Positions 35,960-45,056 of a stretch of DNA of 64,000 bases are shown here, piece by piece. The stretch lies in the NCBI RefSeq assembly GCF_049808615.1, contig NZ_JBNCAN010000012.1, positions 1 to 64,000 of the forward strand, in the 5' to 3' direction. The position numbers were made by a program, and so were the translations under genes. A model generated the notes under the pieces. That model saw nothing but the letters and a program-made list of their open reading frames with translations. It searched no databases and had not been told where the DNA came from. Position 1 is the first letter of the stretch; each line of letters opens with the position of its first letter. The stretch is from Modicisalibacter sp049808615 (GTDB lineage Bacteria; Pseudomonadota; Gammaproteobacteria; Pseudomonadales; Halomonadaceae).

Positions 35960-37093
35960 TCAGGCATCCAACGCCCGGCAATCCTCACTCGACCACCCGA
36001 TCCTGATCGTCTGCCCAGGACGCAGACCGGTATTACCCTCGGCATTAGGTGTCTTGAGAATGAACTCCTCGTTTCCGCACACCGAAAGTCGGGTGCGCAG
36101 ATGGTCGCCCAGATAAATCACTTCTTGCACCTGAGCGTTGAAGCAGTTATCGAAGCTAGTATCATCGCTCGACACGATACTCACCCGCTCGGGTCGCAGC
36201 GACAGCGTGGTTTTGGCCCCTAATTCGCTAACAGCGACGGGTTTGGCGCGCACCCTATCGCCGCTATCCAAACGTACCATGCAGGTATCGCCTTGATGAT
36301 CGACGACCTCGCCGCAAAGACGGTTGTTCTCGCCGATGAAGTAGGCCACGAAGGCGTTCTCCGGCTCCTCGTAAAGGATTTCGGGAGTGGCGAGCTGCTG
36401 GACGATGCCATCGTTGAACACCGCGATACGATCCGACATGGTCAGTGCTTCGGTCTGGTCGTGGGTGACATAGATCATGGTCACCCCGAGATCGGCATGG
36501 ATGCGCTTGATCTCGTACTGCATCTCTTCGCGCAGGTTCTTGTCGAGCGCCCCTAGGGGTTCGTCCATCAGCACCAGCTCGGGTTTAAAGACCAGAGCCC
36601 GAGCCAGGGCAACGCGCTGTTGCTGCCCCCCGGAAAGCTGAGCCGGACGGCGATCGCCAAACTCTTCGAGACGAACCATCGCTAAGGCGCGTTGCACCTT
36701 CTGCTTGATGTCATTCTTGCCCAGGTGACGTACTTCGAGGGGGAAAGCCAGATTTTCGGCCACGGTCATGTGCGGAAACAAAGCATAGTTCTGGAATACC
36801 ATGCCGATGCCGCGCTTGTGCGGTGGCAAGCCATTGATCGGCTCGCCCTTGAGCAGTATGTCGCCATGGGTGGGGGTCTCGAAGCCGGCCATCATCATCA
36901 GGCAGGTGGTCTTGCCGGAGCCGGAAGGCCCCAGCAGGGTCACGAACTGGCCTTTCTGGATATCGAGATTGAAGTCCTTGACGACCAGCTCGACACCGTC
37001 GTAACTCTTTTGGACGTTGATGAAACGTGCGAAACAGGTGTCATCAGCCTGCGTATCGTCTACCGAGGGTTCCGCTTCCAAGGTCTGGGACAT
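35960..37093 (-). CDS. ABC transporter ATP-binding protein (PotA-type)
   Basis: Cytoplasmic ATPase of the importer, 377 aa. Walker A is LLGPSGSGKTT, the signature LSGGQQQRVALARAL and Walker B LVLMDEPLGALD. A C-terminal TOBE-like domain (LSLRPERVSIV) completes the MalK/PotA architecture. It is the first gene of the four-gene operon, followed after 48 bases by the binding protein. The 245 bases upstream, up to the end of yceI, should hold the operon promoter. Confidence 0.93.
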   Translation of the reverse strand: MSQTLEAEPSVDDTQADDTCFARFINVQKSYDGVELVVKDFNLDIQKGQFVTLLGPSGSGKTTCLMMMAGFETPTHGDILLKGEPINGLPPHKRGIGMVFQNYALFPHMTVAENLAFPLEVRHLGKNDIKQKVQRALAMVRLEEFGDRRPAQLSGGQQQRVALARALVFKPELVLMDEPLGALDKNLREEMQYEIKRIHADLGVTMIYVTHDQTEALTMSDRIAVFNDGIVQQLATPEILYEEPENAFVAYFIGENNRLCGEVVDHQGDTCMVRLDSGDRVRAKPVAVSELGAKTTLSLRPERVSIVSSDDTSFDNCFNAQVQEVIYLGDHLRTRLSVCGNEEFILKTPNAEGNTGLRPGQTIRIGWSSEDCRALDA

Positions 37094-37288
37094 AGGGGTT
37101 CCTGGGCGTACAGTTGTTGTTATAGTCGAAATTGCTATGCGTCATGGCAAACAATATTATTCGACCTTAATTCGCCGACGCTTTTGCCACAATCCCCTTA
37201 AGGGACAATCAGCGTTGAACCAAGGGAGCTGTTTCGTGGGAACGTTTTGGTTATGACGCCCTCAACCCTCCCATCTCCATCTCATCAT

Positions 37289-37316
37289 AAAAAAAGACGC
37301 CGATCAGACGCCTTTT
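37289..37316 (-). terminator. Strand-specific terminator after yceI
   Basis: On the minus strand AAAAGGCGTC-TGATC-GGCGTCTTTTTTT forms a stem because GGCGUC can pair with another GGCGUC through two G-U wobbles, extended by A-U pairs and followed by a U-tract. On the plus strand the same DNA reads as a direct repeat of GACGCC with A-C mismatches and cannot fold. It starts 23 bases beyond the yceI stop. Confidence 0.7.
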
Positions 37317-37338
37317 GATGTGTTACGTTAGCACTCAC

Positions 37339-37920
37339 TTACTGGCGGATGCCTTCGAATACCACATACAACTCTAGCTCCCGCATTACCGGCGGAAATT
37401 TGCTCATGTCGATATCGTAGTCGGCCAGCGTCAAATTAGTCGTTCCTTCGAAGCCGTCACGATAGCCACCCCAGGGATCTTCACCGCCGCCGATATGCGT
37501 TACATCCATGATGATCTCGTTGGTAACGCCATGAAGCGTCAGTTCGCCGGTCAGCTTACCCTCGCCTTCGCCGGTAGACTCGAAGTCAGTGGATTCGAAG
37601 GTTGCCGTGGGATACTTGGAAGCATCCAGAAAGTCCTCATTCAGGATGTGCTTGTCCCGTTCGGCGTGATTGCTGTTCAGGCTTTTTACATTGACATCGA
37701 CATTAACGCTTGAAGAGGCGAGATCGTCCGGGTCATAGCTGAAGTTGCCAGAGAAATCCTCAAAGGACCCGAGAATATAGGAAAAGCCCAGGTGGCTAAT
37801 CTTGAACTGGATGAAGGCATGCTGACCTTCCTTATCGATGATGTAATCGGCGGCCTGGACTTGGGTCAAAGGCAACATTGATGAAGCCGCCAGCACAGCA
37901 ATCATGGTCTTCTGGAACAT
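37339..37920 (-). CDS. yceI: YceI family periplasmic protein
   Basis: Secreted lipocalin-like protein, 193 aa. The signal peptide spans residues 1-23 (ends VQA, then ADYIID). Conserved YceI features are FIQFKISHLGFSYILGSFEDF, the DVNVKSLNS strand, FLDASKYPTATFES and the LTLHGVTNEI turn. Family members bind polyisoprenoid lipids, possibly ubiquinone precursors, and respond to base stress in E. coli. It follows the cytochrome b561 gene by 58 bases, the same order as E. coli yceJ-yceI, and ends in a terminator. Confidence 0.92.
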   Translation of the reverse strand: MFQKTMIAVLAASSMLPLTQVQAADYIIDKEGQHAFIQFKISHLGFSYILGSFEDFSGNFSYDPDDLASSSVNVDVNVKSLNSNHAERDKHILNEDFLDASKYPTATFESTDFESTGEGEGKLTGELTLHGVTNEIIMDVTHIGGGEDPWGGYRDGFEGTTNLTLADYDIDMSKFPPVMRELELYVVFEGIRQ

Positions 37921-37978
37921 CAGGAACTCCTTGGTATTTTAAGCATTACGTTAACGGTATCTTAAATAAAGAAAAATA

Positions 37979-38536
37979 TCAGGACATGTGACGTGACGTA
38001 CGTGGATCGATCATGCGTCGCATGACATCGTTACGATCGATCAGTAGATGCTTGAATGCTGCCAATGCATGGCCCAGGGAAAGGAGTACCAATGCCCAGG
38101 CGCTATACCAATGGACCTCGCCGGCGATACTGGCCTGATTGGGCAAGCCGGAAACGGTAGCCGGCACGGTGAACAGACCAAACACGCTGATACCGCTGCC
38201 ATTGGCCGTCGAAATTAAATAACCGCTGATCAACACCACGAATAGCAACGCATAGATCAACAGGTGGCCAATATAAGCTGCCATTATCTCCATGCGTGCC
38301 CCTTGCTCTCGGGGGGTCGGCTGAAATAGCCGCCAAAGGACACGCAGCAGGGTGAGCCCGAGCAGCAGCATGCCGACCGAGCGATGCCACCAGGGCGCCA
38401 GATTATACCAAGCGTCATAATAAGTAAGATCGGTCATCCACCAACCCAGCGCGAACAGGCCGAGCACCGCCAAGGCGCTTAGCCAGTGGATTAGAATACT
38501 GATCAGCCCCCATCCTCGAGTCGAGTTACGCCACAT
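37979..38536 (-). CDS. Cytochrome b561 (CybB/YceJ family)
   Basis: Four-helix dihaem membrane cytochrome, 185 aa from the ATG at 38536, which has AGGGAG ten bases upstream; a longer frame from 38590 lacks such a site. Haem-ligand histidines appear in ISILIHWLSA, WWHRSVGMLLL, YIGHLLIYALL and EVHWYSAWALV. The family passes electrons from quinol to a periplasmic acceptor such as superoxide or a partner protein. Pairing with yceI suggests a shared redox or lipid-quinone role. Confidence 0.9.
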   Translation of the reverse strand: MWRNSTRGWGLISILIHWLSALAVLGLFALGWWMTDLTYYDAWYNLAPWWHRSVGMLLLGLTLLRVLWRLFQPTPREQGARMEIMAAYIGHLLIYALLFVVLISGYLISTANGSGISVFGLFTVPATVSGLPNQASIAGEVHWYSAWALVLLSLGHALAAFKHLLIDRNDVMRRMIDPRTSRHMS

Positions 38537-38644
38537 GGATACCACGCTCCCTAAGCCGAAATACAAGGCATGTCTCGCCGCACGCAGCATTTGACACCAA
38601 TCGTGCTCGAATGTCGGCCTCTCGGGACAAAAAAGCGCGACGAT

Positions 38645-39847
38645 TCAAACCAGGCTATCGAGCCCACGTGACAGATCGGCCTTGAGATCATCGGTATCCT
38701 CGAGTCCCACGGCGATACGTACCAGCCCTTCGGTGATGCCCGCCGCCGCTTTCTGTTCGTCGCTGAGTCGACCATGAGTGGTGGTCGCCGGATGGGTAAT
38801 CGTGGTTTTCACATCCCCCAGATTGCCGGTGATCGACATGAGCTGGGTGGCATCGATGACCGCCCAGGCGCCCTCGCGCCCTCCTTCGATCTCGACACCC
38901 AGCACCGCGCCGAAACCACGCTGCTGGCGGCTTGCAAGCTCGTGCTGAGGATGACTTTCGAGACCGCTGTAATGAACCCGTGCCACCGCCGGATGGGTAT
39001 CGAGCCATTGCGCCAGTCGCATGGCGTTCTCGGAGTGAGCCTTCATACGAATCCCCAGAGTCTCGAGCCCCTTGAGGAATATCCAGGCATTGAAAGGGCT
39101 GAGGCAGGGACCGCAAGTGCGCACCACACCGAACACCTCCTCCAGCTCCTTGTCGCGCCCCACCACGGCGCCACCGATCGCCCGACCCTGACCGTCGAGA
39201 TACTTGGTCGCGGAATGGATGACCAGATCGGCGCCCAGATCCAGTGGACGTTGCAGTGCCGGGGTCAGAAAGCAATTGTCGATCGCAAGCCAGGCGTCAT
39301 GCCGCTTGGCCAACGTCGCCAGTTGCGCGATATCCACCACCTCGGACATGGGATTGGACGGTGTTTCGGCAAACAGCAAGCGGGTTTTCGGGGTGATCGC
39401 CGCCGCCCAATCATCGAGATTACCTAGCTCTACGTAGCGCGTGGTGATGCCGAACTTGCCCAGGTACTTGTCGAACAGACTGACCGTGGAGCCGAACAGT
39501 GAACGCGAGGCAACGATCTCGTCGCCGGTCTCGAGCAGTGCCAAGGCTGTCGAGAGAATCGCCGCCATGCCGGAACTGGTGGCGACACAACGCTCGCCTC
39601 CCTCCATTGCCGCCAGCCGCCGCTCGAAGGCCTGGACGGTCGGGTTGGTGAAACGGGAATAGATATTACCCGGCTCATCCCCGGCAAACTTGCTCGCCGC
39701 CTCGGCGGCACTGGCGTAGACGAAGCTCGAGGTGGGAAAGATCGGGTCTCCGTGCTCTTGTTCGTCGGTACGCCGCTGGCCGGCCCGCACCGCCAGGGTG
39801 TCGAAGGCCAGGCCGTGGATGTGCTCGAAGGATCCATCTTGATTCAT
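38645..39847 (-). CDS. metZ: O-succinylhomoserine sulfhydrylase
   Basis: PLP enzyme of the Cys/Met metabolism family, 400 aa, that makes homocysteine directly from O-succinylhomoserine and sulphide. The PLP lysine is Lys215 in VIHSATKYLDGQGR; the phosphate-binding SSGMAAIL is at about 91-98 and the substrate Tyr63 in NIYSRFTNPT. MetZ rather than MetB is favoured by its place right after purF, as in Pseudomonas, and by the N-terminal DTLAVRAGQRRTDEQEHGDP. It is the last gene of the accD-metZ group. Confidence 0.9.
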   Translation of the reverse strand: MNQDGSFEHIHGLAFDTLAVRAGQRRTDEQEHGDPIFPTSSFVYASAAEAASKFAGDEPGNIYSRFTNPTVQAFERRLAAMEGGERCVATSSGMAAILSTALALLETGDEIVASRSLFGSTVSLFDKYLGKFGITTRYVELGNLDDWAAAITPKTRLLFAETPSNPMSEVVDIAQLATLAKRHDAWLAIDNCFLTPALQRPLDLGADLVIHSATKYLDGQGRAIGGAVVGRDKELEEVFGVVRTCGPCLSPFNAWIFLKGLETLGIRMKAHSENAMRLAQWLDTHPAVARVHYSGLESHPQHELASRQQRGFGAVLGVEIEGGREGAWAVIDATQLMSITGNLGDVKTTITHPATTTHGRLSDEQKAAAGITEGLVRIAVGLEDTDDLKADLSRGLDSLV

Positions 39848-39889
39848 AGTCGTTACTCGCTCAGGTCGCGACGAGGCGATACGTCGCCT

Positions 39890-41407
39890 TTAACCATAGT
39901 CCTCGACATCATTGTGTAGATCGACCACCGAATGGGCCGAACCGGCCTTCTGCTTGACCGCATCGCCTCGCGCGGCTTCCAGTGCGCTGAGATAGGCTTC
40001 GTCGATGTCGCCGGTGATGTATTCGCCATCGAACACCGAACAGTCGAAGCGCTCCAACTGCGGATTGACCTGGCGGCAGGCGGCTTTGAGATCCTCCAGG
40101 TCCTGATAGAAGATGCGATCGGCACCGATCAGCTCGCCGACTTCCGCCTCGCTACGCCCGTGAGCGATCAGTTCATTGGCCACCGGCATGTCGATGCCGT
40201 AGACGTTGGGATAACGCACCGGCGGCGCGGCGGAGGCGAAATAGACCTTACGGGCACCGGCTTCCCTGGCCATTTGAATGATCTGCTTGCAGGTCGTACC
40301 CCGCACGATGGAATCGTCCACCAGCAATACATTCTTGCCCTCGAATTCGCTGTCGATGGCATTGAGCTTCTGGCGCACGGACTTCCTGCGCTGGGTCTGC
40401 CCCGGCATGATGAAGGTGCGGCCGATGTAGCGGTTCTTGACGAAGCCTTCGCGGTAGGTCACACCCAGGTGCTGGGCCAGTTCCAGGGCCGAGGTCCGCG
40501 AGGTGTCGGGGATCGGGATCACTACATCGATATCGTGTTCCGACCACTCCCTGAGAATGCGATCGCCGAGCTTACGGCCCATTTCCATACGCGTGACATA
40601 GACGTAGGCACCATCGAGCATCGAATCAGGCCGCGCTAGATAGACATGCTCGAAGATACACGGCGCAAGCACCGTGCGATCGGCGCAGAGCTGAGTGTGT
40701 ATCTCACCACGCATATCGACGAAGATCGCCTCGCCCGGGGCCAGGTCCCGTACCAGCTCGAAGCCGCCGACATCCAGCGCCACCGATTCCGAGGCAATCA
40801 TCACATCGCGGCCGTGCTCGGATTCATAGGTACCAAAGACCGCGGGACGAATACCCTGAGGGTCGCGAAAGGCCACCATGCCGAAACCGTTGATCATCGC
40901 CACCGCCGCATAGCCTCCCCGACAGCGACGATGCACGCGACGCACCGCGTCGAAGATGTCATCGGGTTCGAGATGATGCCCTTGCTTGCCCAGTTCGTGG
41001 GCAAAGACATTGAGCAGCACTTCGGAATCCGAACTGGTATTGATATGACGCAGGTCGGTGGAATAAAGCTCCTGCTTGAGCTGATCGGAATTGGTCAGGT
41101 TGCCATTGTGGGCCAGGGCCAGCCCATAGGGAGAATTGACATAAAAGGGCTGGGATTCCGCTTCGCTGGAGGAGCCCGCGGTGGGATAGCGCACATGGCC
41201 AATACCCAGGTTACCCTTGAGACGGGCCATATGGCGGGTGTGAAAGACGTCCCGCACCAGGCCATTGCTCTTGCGCAGCAAAAAATGTCCATCATGCCAG
41301 GTCATCATTCCAGCGGCATCCTGCCCCCGGTGCTGCAGCACCGTCAGCGCATCATAGAGCGCCTGATTGACTGGCGAATTGGCCATGAGGCCTACGATAC
41401 CGCACAT
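39890..41407 (-). CDS. purF: Amidophosphoribosyltransferase
   Basis: First committed enzyme of purine synthesis, turning PRPP and glutamine into phosphoribosylamine. 505 aa. The N-terminal nucleophile Cys2 is exposed by removal of Met1 (MCGIVGLM). The glutaminase half has HVRYPTAGSSS, and the synthase half has the PRPP loop VLLVDDSIVRGTT. It carries no Cys-rich propeptide, as in the E. coli type. It follows cvpA on the same strand, the conserved cvpA-purF pair that in E. coli is under PurR control. Confidence 0.96.
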   Translation of the reverse strand: MCGIVGLMANSPVNQALYDALTVLQHRGQDAAGMMTWHDGHFLLRKSNGLVRDVFHTRHMARLKGNLGIGHVRYPTAGSSSEAESQPFYVNSPYGLALAHNGNLTNSDQLKQELYSTDLRHINTSSDSEVLLNVFAHELGKQGHHLEPDDIFDAVRRVHRRCRGGYAAVAMINGFGMVAFRDPQGIRPAVFGTYESEHGRDVMIASESVALDVGGFELVRDLAPGEAIFVDMRGEIHTQLCADRTVLAPCIFEHVYLARPDSMLDGAYVYVTRMEMGRKLGDRILREWSEHDIDVVIPIPDTSRTSALELAQHLGVTYREGFVKNRYIGRTFIMPGQTQRRKSVRQKLNAIDSEFEGKNVLLVDDSIVRGTTCKQIIQMAREAGARKVYFASAAPPVRYPNVYGIDMPVANELIAHGRSEAEVGELIGADRIFYQDLEDLKAACRQVNPQLERFDCSVFDGEYITGDIDEAYLSALEAARGDAVKQKAGSAHSVVDLHNDVEDYG

Positions 41408-41460
41408 GTCGCCTTACCTCGCTTTTGATGAAACGCATACCAGGACCTGTTCGGTACCCA

Positions 41461-42027
41461 TCAGGAATCCTTGAATTGGTCGTCTTCTCCGAGGGGCAGT
41501 TCGATGGGCAGTGACAGGGATTTCAGTTCCTCGGCGGTTTGCGGATCATGCTGCTTCCAGTCAGTGATACGCGCCATCGTCCAATCTCTCAAGCCCTCGA
41601 AGGCCGGACGCAGTTCAGCCTGCTGCCAGGCCTGTAGCTGAGCCAGCGGCGTCAGGCTGATCATCACCGTGGCCAGTACCAGAATCGCACCACCACGCAG
41701 TGTACCGAAGCCGGCGCCGGCGAGACGATTGAAGAACCCCATGCCGACCCATTCCACGGCGGCATGCACCAGGCGAATGATGATCCCGCAGAGCATGATG
41801 ACCCCGAAGATGACCAGCACGAATGCCAGCACCAAACGCGCATCCGGATGATCGATGACGCCCTCGAGCAGGCCAGCCACCGGCTGAGCGAACATCCGCG
41901 AGGCCACCAGCGCCACGATCCAGGCCCCCAGACCCAATGCTTCGCGCACCAGACCTCGCATGAAGCCTGCCAACATCGAAATGGTCAGAATGGCCAGGAA
42001 TACCCAGTCCAACCAGGTCAATATCAC
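41461..42027 (-). CDS. cvpA: CvpA family membrane protein
   Basis: Small inner-membrane protein, 188 aa, with four predicted helices (about 5-22, 30-48, 65-85, 103-125) and a soluble acidic tail. The start MILTWLDWVFLAILTISMLAG matches CvpA. In E. coli CvpA is needed for colicin V export and for resistance to bile salts; its molecular role is not settled. It overlaps the SPOR-protein gene by four bases (ATGA) and precedes purF. Confidence 0.93.
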   Translation of the reverse strand: MILTWLDWVFLAILTISMLAGFMRGLVREALGLGAWIVALVASRMFAQPVAGLLEGVIDHPDARLVLAFVLVIFGVIMLCGIIIRLVHAAVEWVGMGFFNRLAGAGFGTLRGGAILVLATVMISLTPLAQLQAWQQAELRPAFEGLRDWTMARITDWKQHDPQTAEELKSLSLPIELPLGEDDQFKDS

Positions 42028-42674
42028 TCCTGCCCCCGAAGTCGGATCAGCAAGCCCTGGATGTTGGCCTTCTGTTTGAGGTCGGTGCGCGCCTTCTCGC
42101 CCGCCTCGGAGGAGGTGAACGGACCGACGTAGACGGTGGTCAGATCGTTGTCACGATCGCGACTGAAGGCCTTGAAACCTTTTGCTTTGAGATCGGCTTC
42201 GAAGCTTTTAGCATTTTCCGGCTCACCGAAACTCCCCGCCTGAACGGCCCAGTCACCTTGCGCTGTGCCAGACGAGGATTGCTTCGCGGTCTCTTGCGCA
42301 GGCTCCGGCTTATCCGCCTTCTGGCTCTCCTGGGTGCGGCTTGCCAATTCCGCAATGGGATCCGAGCGGGTCTCGGGTTTGGCGATCTGGCGCGTTGGTT
42401 CGGGATCGACTTCCACCGCGGGTGGAGATGACTCAGCCGGCTTGGAGGGCGTTTCGTTACGCATCTTGGGTGTCTGGATCTGACCCAGGCTCGCCGGCGG
42501 CCGGGGTTCGGCGACATCCTGACGCTCGACCTCGATCGGCTTTTCGAGGGTCAGGGTCGGCTCGGGTTGCGCCTCTCGGGAGGGGGGATCGTCGAATAGC
42601 ATGGGGATGAAGATCACCGCCAACGCCAACAGAATCACCGCGCCGCTGATGCGCTCGCGCATGCCGTATTTCAT
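42024..42674 (-). CDS. dedD: SPOR-domain protein (DedD-like)
   Basis: Septal-ring peptidoglycan-binding protein, 216 aa. One N-terminal membrane anchor (residues 8-25, ISGAVILLALAVIFIPMLF) is followed by a Pro/Glu/Lys-rich linker of about 110 residues and a C-terminal SPOR domain from WAVQAGSF to the end. SPOR domains bind denuded glycan strands at the division site. It overlaps folC by four bases and cvpA by four, the gene order folC-dedD-cvpA-purF known from gammaproteobacteria. Confidence 0.9.
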   Translation of the reverse strand: MKYGMRERISGAVILLALAVIFIPMLFDDPPSREAQPEPTLTLEKPIEVERQDVAEPRPPASLGQIQTPKMRNETPSKPAESSPPAVEVDPEPTRQIAKPETRSDPIAELASRTQESQKADKPEPAQETAKQSSSGTAQGDWAVQAGSFGEPENAKSFEADLKAKGFKAFSRDRDNDLTTVYVGPFTSSEAGEKARTDLKQKANIQGLLIRLRGQE

Positions 42675-44008
42675 GTTTTCCTCCTCGCGGTAGATGCTGA
42701 CCTCGATTCGTCTTGAGGGTTTCGCGCATCATACCAGCCAAGCACGTCGGCGACGGTAAAGAAAGAACCACACACCAGCACCTCCTCATCCTCGGCAAGT
42801 CTATCAAGCAACCATTCAGCGCCGGCTCTGGGCGATGCGGCCCGATGCAGCACCGTTTGCTCGTGACGCTCGAGCAGGGCGGCAAGCGATTCGGCATCCC
42901 GTCCTCGCTCGCCTGCCAGACTGACCGCCACCCAGGCATCCACCTGGGGCGCCAATGCATCAACCACAGCATCGGCCTCCTTATCGTTCAGCATGCCGAG
43001 CAGCGCAATACGACGACTGGGACAAGACCGGTCGGCAAGTCTCTCGGCCAAATAGTGTGCGGCTTGCGGGTTATGCGCCACATCCAGGCACCAGTTACCC
43101 AGCCACTGCATACGCCCCGGCAAGCTCACCGCGCTGAACGCGCGTCGACACGCCTCGATATCGAGTTCGATATTACTGAGCGCCAGTGCTTGCAAAGCAG
43201 TGGCGGCGTTATCGAGAGGTAGGCCCGGATCGGGGAGCCGCTCGAACCTCAAAGGGTTGCCTTCGCCATCACGTCCTTCCCAGCACCATCTCTTGTCGTC
43301 CTTCTGGCTATCGACATGCCTCGTTCGAGAAAAGTCGCTACCCAGCGCATGAATGCCGGCGCCCAGCGCTAGCGCTACCCGATAGACACTGTTCGGCAGC
43401 TCCCGGCTACCCAGTATCGCCGGACGTGCCGTGCGCAGTACACCAGCCTTCTCACGCCCGATGACTTCGATATCGGTGCCGAGAAAGGCCGCATGATCCT
43501 GAGCGATCGTCGTGATGATCGCCACATCCGCATCGATGACATTGACCGCATCCAGGCGGCCGCCAAGACCGATTTCCAGAACCGCCAGTTGAGGATGGCG
43601 CTCGGCGATCGCCCAGAAAGCGGCCAGAGTGCCAACCTCGAAATAGGTCAGACTGATCGGTTCAGGTGCGAGCCGTGCTTCTTCGACACGCTCGAACCCC
43701 TCAACCAGCAGTTCATCCGAAGCTTCGACACCATCGAGGCGCAAACGCTCGTTGTAGCGCAGTAGATGGGGTGAGGTATAAGTAGCCACAGACAGGCTGT
43801 GAGCACGCGCCAGCGCCTCGAGCATGGCCACCGTGGAGCCCTTGCCGTTGGTGCCCGCCACGCTGATGACGCGCTCAGCGAGAGGCGCGTCGCTCAATCC
43901 CATACGACGTGCCACTTCGGCCACTCTATCGAGACCAAGATCGATGCTGACCGGATGCTCATGTTCGATTTTCGCCAACCACTCGGCCAGCGTCATACTA
44001 TCGCTCAT
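42671..44008 (-). CDS. folC: Bifunctional folylpolyglutamate / dihydrofolate synthase
   Basis: Mur-ligase-fold ATP enzyme, 445 aa, that adds glutamate to dihydropteroate and to folates. The P-loop is VAGTNGKGSTVAML at about 50-63. The family Lys-x-x-Gly loop is in YTSPHLLRYNERLRLDG, with VLEIGLGGRLDAVN and TIAQDHAAFLG as the next landmarks. It starts one base after accD ends and overlaps dedD. Nothing unusual is seen. Confidence 0.95.
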   Translation of the reverse strand: MSDSMTLAEWLAKIEHEHPVSIDLGLDRVAEVARRMGLSDAPLAERVISVAGTNGKGSTVAMLEALARAHSLSVATYTSPHLLRYNERLRLDGVEASDELLVEGFERVEEARLAPEPISLTYFEVGTLAAFWAIAERHPQLAVLEIGLGGRLDAVNVIDADVAIITTIAQDHAAFLGTDIEVIGREKAGVLRTARPAILGSRELPNSVYRVALALGAGIHALGSDFSRTRHVDSQKDDKRWCWEGRDGEGNPLRFERLPDPGLPLDNAATALQALALSNIELDIEACRRAFSAVSLPGRMQWLGNWCLDVAHNPQAAHYLAERLADRSCPSRRIALLGMLNDKEADAVVDALAPQVDAWVAVSLAGERGRDAESLAALLERHEQTVLHRAASPRAGAEWLLDRLAEDEEVLVCGSFFTVADVLGWYDARNPQDESRSASTARRKT

Positions 44009-44959
44009 TCAGCGGTCGGCATCCTGCGGTGCTTCCTCGTCGAGAGGCAACTCTTCCTGCAGTTCATCCGGTTCTTCACCCAGTTCCACCGGTGCCCCAA
44101 GCAAAGGCTGATGGGTCAATTTGCGTAATATGCCGCCTAGGCGTTCACGCATTTCCTGACGATGAACGATCATATCCACCGTTCCGTGTTCGAGCAGGAA
44201 TTCACTGCGCTGAAAACCCTCCGGCAATTGCTCCCGCACGGTCTGCTCGATGACCCTCGGCCCGGCAAAACCGATCAAGGCATTGGGCTCTGCAACATTG
44301 AGATCGCCGAGCATGGCAAGCGATGCCGAGACCCCACCAAATACCGGATCGGTGAGCACGGAGATATAAGGAATGCCCGCCTGCTTGAGCCGCTCCAGCG
44401 CTGCGGAGGTCTTGGCCATCTGCATCAATGAGAACAGAGCCTCCTGCATACGCGCGCCGCCCGAGGCGGCAAAACAGATAAAGGGAATGTTCTCATCCAG
44501 CGCAATGCGCGCAGCGCGCACGAATTTTTCGCCGACTATCGCACCCATCGAGCCGCCCATGAAGGTGAACTCGAAGGCCACGACCACTACCGGCAGTCCA
44601 TCCAGCATGCCGCGCATGGCGATCAGCGCATCGTCTTCGCCGGTTTCCTTCTGCGCTGCGTTGAGACGATCGCGATACTTCTTGGAGTCGCGGAACTTGA
44701 GGCGATCGACGGGTTGAAGTCCTGCCGCTATCTCTTCGCGCTCTTCCTTGTCCAAGAACCAGTCCAGTCGCTTACGTGCCGTCAAGCGAAGATGATGATC
44801 GCACTTAGGACAAACCTCATGATGCTTCTCGAGCTCGGGAAGATAGAGCACGGCATCGCATTTGGGGCACTTACGCCAGAGACCATCGGGCACGCTTGAA
44901 CGTCGGTCATTACGTTGAATGCGCCCCATGGACGGAACGATCTTGTCTAGCCAACTCAT
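44009..44959 (-). CDS. accD: Acetyl-CoA carboxylase carboxyltransferase subunit beta
   Basis: Beta subunit of the carboxyltransferase that makes malonyl-CoA. 316 aa from the ATG at 44959; a TTG six bases upstream is less likely. The N-terminal zinc ribbon has Cys31, Cys34, Cys50 and Cys53. The crotonase-like core shows FMGGSMGAIVGEKF, SGGARMQE and the CoA-binding GFAGPRVIEQT. A Glu/Asp-rich C-terminal tail extends beyond the E. coli protein core. It is directly followed by folC, as in E. coli and Pseudomonas. Confidence 0.96.
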   Translation of the reverse strand: MSWLDKIVPSMGRIQRNDRRSSVPDGLWRKCPKCDAVLYLPELEKHHEVCPKCDHHLRLTARKRLDWFLDKEEREEIAAGLQPVDRLKFRDSKKYRDRLNAAQKETGEDDALIAMRGMLDGLPVVVVAFEFTFMGGSMGAIVGEKFVRAARIALDENIPFICFAASGGARMQEALFSLMQMAKTSAALERLKQAGIPYISVLTDPVFGGVSASLAMLGDLNVAEPNALIGFAGPRVIEQTVREQLPEGFQRSEFLLEHGTVDMIVHRQEMRERLGGILRKLTHQPLLGAPVELGEEPDELQEELPLDEEAPQDADR

Positions 44960-45035
44960 GGTCAAGAGGTTTCCGTATTGCTGCTGTTGTTGATATCCGA
45001 AGGCCCCGCCATTCGGATGCGAAATCGAAAAACAT

Positions 45036-45056
45036 CTGACGACTATTGGACGTCAG
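45036..45056 (-). terminator. Hairpin at the trpA stop, probable terminator
   Basis: CTGACG and CGTCAG form a 6-bp stem with a nine-base loop. The upstream arm includes the trpA stop codon, and on the minus strand the stem is followed by ATGTTTTTCG. It fits a weak intrinsic terminator between trpA and accD. Confidence 0.45.

Noticed and set aside
40646..41428. 260-codon plus-strand frame opposite purF
   Set aside because: Antisense shadow of a clear purF; no ribosome site and no family.
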